Source of the DNA: Hermatobates lingyangjiaoensis
Lineage: Eukaryota; Arthropoda; Insecta; Hemiptera; Hermatobatidae
Reading direction: 5' to 3'
Assembly (NCBI GenBank): GCA_026182355.1
Contig: JAPFBL010000047.1
Span: forward strand, 1,922,001 to 1,986,000
Length of the DNA: 64,000 bases
Both the position numbers and the translations under genes were made by a program. Below, in pieces: positions 55,319 through 64,000 of the stretch. Within the stretch, counting starts at the first letter, position 1. Each line of letters opens with the position of its first letter. Below the pieces are notes generated by a model. It was given only the letters and a program-made list of their open reading frames with translations. It was not told the origin of the DNA and ran no database searches.

Positions 55319-56035
55319 TAGAATAATTATAAAATGTTATAATCATCTTTTAGACTGACAAAAACAACACATTAAAATCTATCATGCTTCATTTTTTGAA
55401 TAAAATCATTTTTCTTTATGCTAAATCACTGAGAGAATTTATATGGTTATATATTCTTTTTTTTATATTGAGATTTTTATAACGGGTTCCTTTTCCTTCC
55501 ACTTCAACGTCAGTTGCAGATAATTCTAACGTAGTTGAAAGTATTCTTTATGAAATAGATTATGTATATATTCCGTAATCATATATTGTGCATTTATTTC
55601 GCATTAATCGAAACAACGATGTTATCATCAAAATTATAAAGTACAGTTCCATTTTAAGAATATTTAGGTTAATGCTATTTATTTAACAATCGTGAATCAC
55701 GAAAATTATTACAAAGTATTATTATTACTGTGAACTTATATGTCATTAATAAAACTGCAGCTTAGGGATGCTATCAGATTTTTAACTCCAAAAAAAAAAA
55801 ATAAATAAAATGTCACTCAAATTGATCAATGATACATATTTATAACCAATTGAACTTATTAATTATCGATGGGTCATTGAATACAACGTAATAACAGCAA
55901 TTATAGTATTGCAGTATTAAAATTACATACAATATAACGTAAAATAGCATTTACTACCGCTAAAAAATAAAATATTTGGGAAGTTGGCATATTTTATTGG
56001 TATTTTTTAATAGTAGGTACTACTATTGTTATTAT
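55315..56035. other. AT-rich stretch, no gene recognised
   Basis: I see no structure or repeat here that I can match. Confidence 0.4.
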
Positions 56036-56885
56036 TTGGGGGTGACTATAGCACTACGTCTTAAAAACTATTATACTTCCCTCCCTTCTGTAGTAAAGTA
56101 CCCTAGCAGTTAGCATCAACGCCTCCAATAAGCTCAGCACTTTAGCTGGGTCCAGTAGTTAAAGTTTTTTTATGTTTTGGTTGAGTGTCCCTTCCACTGT
56201 TCAGCAAAGTTGTCCAACAGTCAGCCAGCATGTGCAACGGTGTTTCTACCTCTCCTTTGCACAAAGGAGACCTGATCTACCTGAATCTGCACAAAAACAT
56301 CATTGATAATGCCCATTCAGACTCCTTATGTTTCGGGAGAAAATAACTTCCTTTCTCCTTCTTCGGGTCCTTAGGTGCACTTGTGGGTGGCTGACTCCCA
56401 CTAGTTAGCGCTTTTGGGCCCTCTGCGTTTCCGTAGGATGGTCTCCTGACTTCCTTCTCCTTGGTATCATACAGGAGAAAATCCCTGCTTCTCTGTCTGT
56501 AGTATTTTGTCCTCTTTGGCAGAACATCGCATACCGGAGTAAGGCTATTTACTCAAGGAGGTCACCTGATGCCCTTGAGACTCCGTAACACCTGTAACAT
56601 AACATTACAGTAACACCTGTACCGTCCAACCTTCGACACAGATCGCTTAACGCCTTGGATTGGGGCTGGGATAAGAGGAGAGGATTTGAGAAGTTGGAAG
56701 CAAGTGAAAACGAAGGTGGGCAACTGGTCAGGTCCAGCCCCTGGTCACCTTCTCCTCCTCTTTCTTTATCTCTGCAAATAAGAGGTTAACAGGGACTCCT
56801 CACAAAGTCGGAGTTGAGTGCTAGAGGCTATTAGAGGCGCATAATCACTCCATTACTACTCCTAGTAGTAGGTAGTTAAACCTTT
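56036..56885. other. GC-richer island, unidentified
   Basis: About 0.85 kb with higher GC. On the plus strand it is pyrimidine-rich (CTCCTCCTCTTTCTTTATCTC), with blocks such as GGTCAGGTCCAGCCCCTGGTC. No frame longer than about 60 codons is clean. A retroelement fragment on the minus strand is the likeliest explanation, but I see no diagnostic motif. Confidence 0.35.
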
Positions 56886-57299
56886 AAAATTTTTATTTCA
56901 TAAAATTTATTAATATATTATTATGAGAACCGGATGAATAAAATATTTGTAACTAAACAAGGAATTTGAAAAGAATCTTTTTATGATATATTTTAGACTG
57001 GTTGTTGAAACTTAAAGGAGACTGACGTGGCTCCTTCAAAAGTGAATCACAAATATTGTGCATGCAATATTAAAAATAATTATTTTTTTCATATTATATT
57101 TCATATTACATGTTCAACATGTAAAAAAAAACGTGAAAGCTAACGAAAAGAACTGTTTCAGTAGAGTCATAAAAGGGTGTCTATATTAGCAAAGATTAGA
57201 AGATTGAAAACATTTGTTATCAATAATTTATCTTTGTGACTTTGGTGACATGCTGATGCTGACAAAGTAGATGCTGATTCCTCGATTGAATATTGCATC

Positions 57300-57570
57300 T
57301 CCCAAATAAAATTGATTCCTAAATTGATTTCCTAAATTAATATTGGAATTCCTAAATTTTGCGTAAAGTAAATTTATAGTATGGATATCTTTACCAATAA
57401 CTAACATCGTACAGGCTCGGGACCGACGGTTTAACGTCCACTTAGATTTCATTCACATCCTAGGAGAATACATTGAGGGCCAGAGTGCGTATCTAACCCC
57501 GGATCTACCAATTCAGAAGCGAAGCACCTCGTTCTTATTGTCACAGAGTAGTGGGTGCGACATTCTTGAC
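57300..57570 (-). mobile_element. tRNA-SINE, minus strand, diverged
   Basis: On the minus strand: head region CTGAATTGGTAGATCCGGGG (degenerate box B, 57490-57520), CTCTGGCCCTC, then AAACCGTCGGTCCCGAGCC and TGTACGATGTTAG (57400-57436). It ends with a GCAAAATTTAGGAATTCC block (57340-57365) corresponding to GCAAAATTTAGGACTCCC at 51190 in the best copy. The tail is missing. Confidence 0.7.
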
Positions 57571-58630
57571 ATATACTTGATAAACCGTGATTGCCAATAA
57601 GGGGATGTTGATTTGTTTGGAGGTTTTTGCCTTTCCCATCTACTGCTTCTGTATCAAAAAAATATAAGTTCAGCATAACCTTTCGTAAGAATGCTTGCAG
57701 ACAAACCACGCAGTATTGACTATCAATCATCTCTGATTGCCTATTTTATTTTCATTCTGAAGCTTGTGTTGAATAATTGACAGGGCTGCATCAGAAAGAA
57801 AGATTTGTGCATACCATTTGTAAGATCCAAGTTATAAAAAAAACTAATCATTTTAAAAGTTTTAAATTTTCTTATCACCTACACTACTTAAAAACATGAA
57901 CTCATTTGTGTAAATTCTATGGTTAATATACAAAACCAGTGTAGGATGCATATGCATAAGCTTCCTCTAATTTATTTTTAAGTAATACTTCACCTTTATG
58001 ACATAAAAAAATAGTTATTTGAAATTAAATTATTTAAATATAAACATTTTGCTTTTAATGTTCGTTTGTATAAACATTAGAAACATTAAGTTTGCCTACA
58101 CAGTTATTAACTATTTATGAATGAATTTATAATTGTTTATTATTAACAAAAATATTAATTCTATCATTCATAATGTTATTATTTGATTGGTTTCCTGTCA
58201 AATATAATGTATACAATTCTGTCCTATATATTTATTAATTTTTACTTCTATGGCAAATTTTCAGAATTTCAATTGCATTCTCTGTTGCGTAATAACGGCT
58301 GAATTGTTCTTTTTCATCATTTTATTTAATTCTTTTAACAAGAAATAGTATTTTAAAGTTGGAAATAATATCTTAATAGCATCTTAATTGCTTTTAAAAG
58401 CCTTAAATATTTTAAATATTAAATTTAAAATGAACATCTGCTTCTAAAGTGAAAGGCAGCTATAACATTCACAAAAAGAGGCTTTATTTTTTTCCTGGTC
58501 TCTTTGATCTTACTGGAGGGTGAAGGACCTACTCAAGAATATTGTGATAATATTATTTATCGCAAATTGAATTTGTTTAATCTTATAGATTTTTTGAATT
58601 TCAGTTAATAGTTTTGAATAAATAATATAC
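57571..58630. other. No gene recognised
   Basis: The minus-strand frame continuing beyond the SINE (to 57730) has no recognisable domain. The remainder is AT-rich. Confidence 0.35.
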
Positions 58631-58779
58631 AGAGTGCTTTTCGCTTTTGTCGTCTCAATTACACTTTTCCGATTTCCATCTTGCAATAAGAGAAGGGAGA
58701 CTGTATTAATTCTTGTGTCCCTTTTGGTAGTAAGTGAGCCATTTTACTGGTTTGATTATATATTGCTTGTGGTTTATTT

Positions 58780-59290
58780 TGTTTCAGCTAAGCATATTGA
58801 AGTATCTTTGACTCGTACCTATCTTACAGAGTGCTTGATTAGGACTAAAGGTTTTACGTTATTTTTACGACGAGACCTAATGAGACGATATAAGATGCTA
58901 TCCAGACTTCTCGACAAAAGACCAAACTTGACTCTACACTACAAAAGACTAATATATACTACAATACTTAAACCGATTTGGACTTATGAACTCGAAATCT
59001 GGGGATCAGTCAAGCATACAAATATCCAAAGAATAAAAACAGCTCAATCCATAATCCTTCGAAAAAATGTAGAAGCTCCCTTTTATGTTTCTAATGGTAC
59101 AATTCATAACGATTTAAAAATTCCTTTTATCCACCAGGAAAAAATAGAATAAATATTCAATTTAACAGGAGTGGCTATCACATTTTACTGATAGACTACA
59201 AAGATTATGTGACATTAATAAATCAAATTTCCTTAATAAAAAAAATAAAAAAAGATTCCCTAAAACTTTTCAAATCCTAAATGATTTTCA
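58780..59290 (+). pseudogene. Jockey-clade LINE RT C-terminal fragment
   Basis: An open frame through 59152 contains KHIEVSLTRTYL, RRYKMLSRLLDKRPNLTLHY, YTTILKPIWTYELEIWGS, then NIQRIKTAQSIILR and PFYVSNGTIHNDLKIPF. The block Y-K-T-I-LKPIWTYG-x-x-LWG, the S-NI-x-x-x-Q-x-x-QSK-x-LR pattern and A-PWYVSN-x-x-LH-DL are diagnostic of Jockey-clade ORF2 downstream of the catalytic palm. It continues in other frames to about 59290 (DRLQRLCDINKSNFLNK). The catalytic RT region is missing, so it is 5'-truncated. It may be the same family as 43571-45190, which has the corresponding IPIWT-NIELWG block. Confidence 0.85.
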
Positions 59291-60329
59291 TAATAATTTT
59301 AATTAATAATATCCTTGTTAGACTTAAGTTCTTATTTGTATTTCTGTCATATCTCAACTTGTTTATATTTTATAATTAATTCTATAATAAATGTACAGAA
59401 GATTTGTTCAGGATATTTTAGAATACATCCATTCAATGTATTAATGTATCCTATTGATAAATCCTCCGCTTTTATATACAAAAATAATAGCCTCAACAAT
59501 ATATATGACTGTATAAGTACTTGTATTAACCCATATCTTTGTCGGTATATACATTCTAAAAGCTACTGTCGCCCATAATTATACATACATTTATCAAAAA
59601 TGTCACCTCCAGTATAAGACGGTCGGTTGTTCTTCAGTTATATGAATTGTTATAAGTTAAATGTAGATAGTATAAACCTATGTTAAAAAATCTGGAGTGG
59701 CCTTCACTCAACTTTACTATAAGTAACTTAATATCAAATTTCTTGAGTATATAATATATAACGTCTCAATTAAGCATAATGTAAACATCTAAATGGGATA
59801 TGATTATTAGTCTTTCATTCCTGAGTTAGTAGAGATAGTGATTGAAGGACATATCAATATATAAGCTTATTTTTGTATATCACACAGCTGATGCAAATAA
59901 TTTCATTAGTATAACTACAGCAGTAATAACATTTTTGAAAAACCCATGTGAACATTTCTAGAAACGAATTATTCTCCTACAAGAGAACATGGCTTTTGTT
60001 CAAATAGCCAGTGGATTTCTTACATCGTTTACTTGACATCCTTCTACATTGAATATTCAAGTAAAATTTTCAAATTTAAAACAGGAAAATACCCTTTTTT
60101 TCTCTGAAAAACATCATAAACAGCTAAGAAAATGGTTTAATGTGATTTATAATTAAAGACGTACGATAATTACATTTATTAATCTCTAAACGAAAGATTT
60201 CAATTTTGAATTATCTTTTACATTTTTGGTTTTTTACGGAATTATTATACTTTGAATTTTATGGCTTCTTAGTATTTAATAAGATCATTTTCCTTCCCCT
60301 TTGTCAAATAACATATATACGAATTTTTT
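59291..60329. other. AT-rich stretch, no gene recognised
   Basis: Short AT-rich open frames without motifs. No matched repeats were seen. Confidence 0.4.
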
Positions 60330-60690
60330 CTGAGTGTGTTATCATTTTCCTGCACAATATTATTCCTCTTACATCTCATATAAGTACATAAACAATTTAA
60401 ATTGTTCCTTTATAAATATCAATTTTATCTCAGTGGAATCGCTCAAAAAATTTCTAAGTCCATGTAAACAATGAAAAAAAAAAAATATAAAAAATTCGAC
60501 AAGTATAGCAGGTGATCTCTTAGTCTAAGATAAACAAACAGTTTTTATAGCGTTATTGCTCTTTCCCATAATTGAAACTTCATGATTTTTTTTTATGAAT
60601 TGCTAATTTTTTGTTCCATTTTTGGTCAAATTTTGATTATTTTTTAATTAGCCGTTTAGCGTCAAAAAAACATTTTCTGAAAACAGAAAT
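60330..60690. repeat. Dispersed repeat, second copy (see 41640-41990)
   Basis: Colinear with the first copy: TATTATTCCTCTTACATCTC at 60357, ATCAATTTTATCTCAGTGGA at 60418, TTCGACAAGTATAGCAGGTGAT at 60495, CAGTTTTTATAGCG at 60540, and AGCGTCAAAAAAACATTTTCTG at 60657. It lies between AT-rich sequence and the segment that leads to the Helitron remnant. Confidence 0.6.
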
Positions 60691-61120
60691 CGTACTGTAA
60701 CGCCCCTTTAGTGAATGTAATTTTGAAAAAAAATATCTCAACTCATTCTCCACATAATTTTCTATTTTTAGGCATAGTTTCATTTTCATCCGTCAAACGG
60801 TATGGCTTGTATCGCTCTCACAAGGTTTGAGATTGAATTATAAGTCAAAATTTGTACATTTTATTGAAAAAAAAAATATTTCCCGTTGTTTTAAAATTCT
60901 GAATATATTTTTCGTTTGTTCCATTTGTAACCTCAAAGATAATGTCAAAATTTTCAAAACTCTAGGGTTATCAGTTTAGGAGAAATAAATGTTTTAAAAA
61001 AAACGGTTTTTGGCAAAAAAAGTGACTTTCCCATCATGCATAATTCTTCCCAAACAATAGGGATCTTCGTCTTTATGAGGCCCATTTTTGTGTAAAATAT
61101 CAACTTGATCCATCAAAGAT
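60691..61120. other. No gene recognised; probably part of an old element
   Basis: It contains complex sequence (GGTTTGAGATTGAATTATAAG, CTCTAGGGTTATCAGTTTAG) between two dispersed repeats, so a single decayed mobile element spanning 60330-62350 is possible. No coding motif is seen here. Confidence 0.35.
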
Positions 61121-61124
61121 TCTG

Positions 61125-61300
61125 GACCGTAGCGTGGTAACAAGCAATGCTAACACACTCACCCACCCACACACACACAGACATCATCGTAAAAACTTCA
61201 TAAAACGACTTCAGGGACCTCAAAACATGTAATTCCGTCAAAATCTCGAGATCGAATTTTTTCACGTTCACTATACTTTACTTATAGTAAAGTAAAAAAT
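61125..61300 (-). repeat. Dispersed repeat, second copy (see 20820-20990), with hairpin
   Basis: Complement of the copy at 20820-20990. At its end an 8 bp hairpin TACTTTAC-TTATA-GTAAAGTA (61274-61294) is present. It is located 220 bp from the Helitron helicase remnant, on its 3' side. Confidence 0.65.
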
Positions 61301-61516
61301 ACGTACCGTGTCGATGGTACTAACTCTAATTAGAACCCAAATGCTTTTGATTTCAATGAAATATAGATATAGCGGTACTAGACTGGCCGTACCCGTTGGG
61401 TCATGCAATACCTTCCTTTTTAATGCAATCATGTTCACAAAAATGCAGATAAACTCTATATTAATTCATTGCTAAGAAAAAGATAATGAACATATTTTGA
61501 AGACAGTTCTCTTTAT

Positions 61517-62345
61517 TTACATTTGTGTACAATTTGAATTTTTCAAAAAAAGAACTTTAATTTTTTCTTTTTGTTTGATCCTACTGAGACCAACATGTAA
61601 TTGGCTATGTTGAAGTGCTGTTTTACATAAATGAATTAACACATTCTGTGGAGGCTCTCCTTGAGACTTATGAATAGTTATGGCAAATGCTAACTGAATT
61701 GGAAATTGAATCCTTAAAAAACGAATTTTGTCCTCATCAGATAAAACAATTTTCAATTTTAAAATTAAAACTATTTCCCTGTACACCGTGATGCGATAAT
61801 TTTATAAACAATGATATAGAGCTCCTCAGTTATTAGTCTTGTTCCATTACATAAGCACGGTGGATCAATGTTCTTCATACATCACATAACAGGAGCTTCT
61901 TTTTTAAGTTCTAGCTTATGTTGGATCAATCCAGACAACTCTAGTGGGTCGTGAAATTCTTGAAGGTAATGTGTGGGTTCTGTTCCTACAGAAACACACA
62001 TGGGCTATATGACAGATACTGTTTAATTCCTCCTATAAATCATTCAATGAACCTATGATTAATTTCACGGTGTGTTAAATGGCACTTATATAGAATTTTC
62101 TGTGTACAATATTTGTGGGTTGGCGAATGAAGAGTAAATATATTCAATACACAGACCAACATTATGTGCACGCATAAGCATGTCTCGGGCAGTAATAATC
62201 TCTTTATTTTCATTCTTTTCAATTCTATCTTCACCAATATTTATCACAAATTTAGAGTATTTTTCATCTTTTTTCATGAACCCTCATATTGCGAGTTAAA
62301 TGGAATTTAGTAAATTTGCGCCACAAGTAAGACTGATACAAGCGT
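61517..62345 (-). pseudogene. Helitron Rep/helicase (Pif1-like) C-terminal remnant
   Basis: In the order of translation: LWRKFTKFHLTRNMR (62290-62335), KFVINIGEDRIEKNENKEII (62190-62270), the linker HREINHRFIE with GGIKQYLS (62000-62080), then LELSGLIQHKLELKKEAPVM and NIDPPCLCNGTRLI (61830-61940). The open stretch 61517-61786 follows, with FPIQLAFAITIHKSQGEPPQ and QLHVGLSRI. The AFA-T-I-x-KSQG and Q-L-x-V-x-LSR boxes are helicase motifs V and VI of Pif1-type helicases. The G-x-P-x-H-x-L-x-L-K-x-G-x-P-x-M-x-x-x-N-x-D-x-x-x-x-L-CNGTRL pattern is typical of Helitron helicases. Stops and frameshifts separate the pieces. The HUH endonuclease domain is not present in the window. Confidence 0.85.
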
Positions 62346-62349
62346 TATT

Positions 62350-64000
62350 GATCTCAGCATCAGTTTCTCTCGTGACAACTGAAAGAAGTTGTTAATTCCT
62401 GACATGCAATTAGTCCTGAACTCCTTAATTTAGAAAGAATTAGTTTTATTTAGAACATTCCTGTACCTTCTGAAGCATCGGAAGCTTTTCTCTAATCATT
62501 TTTTTTTAAATAGATATATCAAAAGAAGGAAATATATGCATTATGAAAAACTGTTTTTTTGATTACAGACATACTTGTGTGCTGTTAATATTTTATTTAT
62601 ATTAATTTGGTAATTTATAAAATTTCTGTTAACTATAATAATTATCATTTGTTGATATATTAAATAATTATTTCATATTCTATCGATTATTCATTAAAGT
62701 TAATTTCTAAATTTATTATAATTAAATCATTATAATTTAGGTCGAAAAATAATCATTTATGATCTTAGTAGGTCAATTATATTAGCTTTTGGAACCATAT
62801 TGTGCAAGAGTCCTCCTGGCGCAACAGGTGAATCTCCAATAACAAACTCTTGGGTTCCATGCCCACCAAATTTTTAATATTTCATTCAATTTAGAACGTG
62901 TTCAAATATTTAAACGCGTACATAACAGTTTCATAAGTATATGGATTAGTCACTAATCAAGCAGAAATATAAAATTTTTTCTAATAAATATTAGTATTGT
63001 GCCATGACATTTTCAGTTCTTTTGAAACTCATCCAGTCTATAATTTCAATTGATTTAATAGACGCTATTTTATGATATTCTATTTATTTCACTAATGGTA
63101 ATACATCAAAGCTATTAAGTTAGAAGATGAGATTATTTTGATTTCCCTAAAGAGGCACGAGGCAGAATAATCGTCCCTGTATTCATTATGTAATAGAAAG
63201 CCCTTGCTTTACTGATATAGGCTTACTGAATTACAGCCACCTTAAATTAACTTAATGGGAATTCCGAAAGTGAGGAAGAATATGTTTCTACCTTAAATAA
63301 TGATATTAACTTTTACAGAAAAACAAGAGCCTTTATAGAGATAGAGTTACATTCCAAGTAATTAGTAAATGTCTTTTTTGTAATTGAAAATGAATTATAT
63401 AGATTAAGATCACCTTGAATAAAATATACTAAAACTACTTCCAAATCAAATTCTATAAGCAACATTATATTTTATTTCTTCTTTTACAGAACTTTCTTTT
63501 TAATAAAAGGGTAGGTACTTGAGTTTAAAGTAATGAATTAAAACAAATTTCAACAATTGATTAATTAAAAAATTATATTAGCTTAGAGACTTTGAAAAAT
63601 TTTAAACATTTGGAAAACTCTTTAGGCATTTACATTTTTTAATATCCTGATATTATTGTTTAAAGGCTGTTTCATTACTGATATTTATTAATTTCCTATA
63701 TTATAATAACAAACTAAACATTATTTAATGGTTAAAAAAAAATCAGTTACAACATATTTTAGGTCTTAAATACCATTTTGTATTAATAATGATTTGTTCT
63801 GCTCAATAGCAAATTTGCGCTCGTTATCAAACGGCAAATGATGATGATGATTACTATTATTATTATTATTAAAATAAGGACAATTTTTTGTTATCATAAA
63901 AAAATTAACTCTTCGTTTATTACATATAAAAAAAAGTTTGTAATGTTCAATGCATTTCTTCAAAACTAAATTATATTTAGTAATCTATAAATTATATTAT
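62350..64000. other. AT-rich stretch, no gene recognised
   Basis: A trinucleotide patch lies at 63838-63870 (ATG/ATT repeats). 62780-62870 is slightly GC-richer without any assignable feature. Confidence 0.4.

Noticed and set aside
57449..57730. 93-codon minus-strand frame
   Set aside because: Its C-terminal third is SINE sequence read through, and the rest has no recognisable domain.
61727..61745. CUGAUGA hammerhead core on the minus strand
   Set aside because: It lies inside Helitron helicase coding sequence and has no stem II hairpin or downstream GAA at the right distance.

Overview
This is a gene-poor, AT-rich stretch of a eukaryotic nuclear genome. Its repeat content is what one expects in an arthropod, most likely an insect: two mariner-type elements, Jockey-like and other LINE remnants, a tRNA-derived SINE whose tail reads CCTAACC, a decayed Helitron, and many Penelope-like element (PLE) pieces beside (TA)n tracts. 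I found no convincing host gene, no rRNA and no stand-alone tRNA gene. Every recognisable coding stretch belongs to a mobile element, and all are broken, truncated or internally deleted. The species assignment is an inference from repeat content only.

The most interesting material is a set of short terminal-repeat modules, clustered at about 1-7 kb, 26 kb, 34-40 kb, 47-50 kb and 55 kb. One family (family A) is physically tied to PLE coding pieces: a GIY-YIG endonuclease (118-332 and 49211-49660), an RT N-terminal region (35320-35845) and an RT palm piece with YVDE in place of YVDD (34000-34470). Its terminal repeat folds on paper as a minimal type I hammerhead ribozyme: CUGANGA core, stem II hairpin, GAA, tiny stem III, then a short stem I closing the fold. 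At least seven other modules, unrelated in sequence outside the core, show the same architecture. Many are arranged head-to-head as long palindromes, so each strand carries one ribozyme and one antisense ribozyme. Most abut (TA)n microsatellites. One palindromic type occurs twice with the same tip sequence (2640-2850 and 47990-48180), suggesting that the palindrome itself is the mobile unit.

Layout: 1-7 kb is the PLE/hammerhead cluster. 7.8-8.9 kb holds an internally deleted mariner inserted in another module. 10.6-11.2 kb is a LINE tail plus a SINE. 14.0-18.6 kb is flanked by inverted repeat arms. 16.6-17.0 kb is a decayed SINE. 20.8-21.0 kb is a dispersed repeat shared with 61.1-61.3 kb. 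26.0-26.4 kb has more hammerhead modules. 28.4-29.5 kb has LINE tails. 30.3-31.2 kb is a fold-back mariner and 31.35-31.63 kb a SINE with target-site duplication. 34-40 kb is the second PLE cluster. 41.2 kb has a transposase scrap, 41.7-42.0 kb a dispersed repeat shared with 60.4-60.7 kb, and 43.9-45.2 kb a decayed Jockey RT. 46.17-47.14 kb is a minisatellite of about 57 bp period. 47.8-49.85 kb is the third PLE cluster. 50.98-51.30 kb is the best SINE copy, followed by a GC-richer island to 52.5 kb. 56.0-56.9 kb is another GC-richer island, 57.3-57.6 kb a SINE, 58.8-59.3 kb a second Jockey fragment and 61.5-62.35 kb a Helitron helicase remnant. The stretches between are AT-rich sequence in which I see no gene.

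All ribozyme, repeat and family calls come from reading the sequence by eye. No folding program or database search was run.
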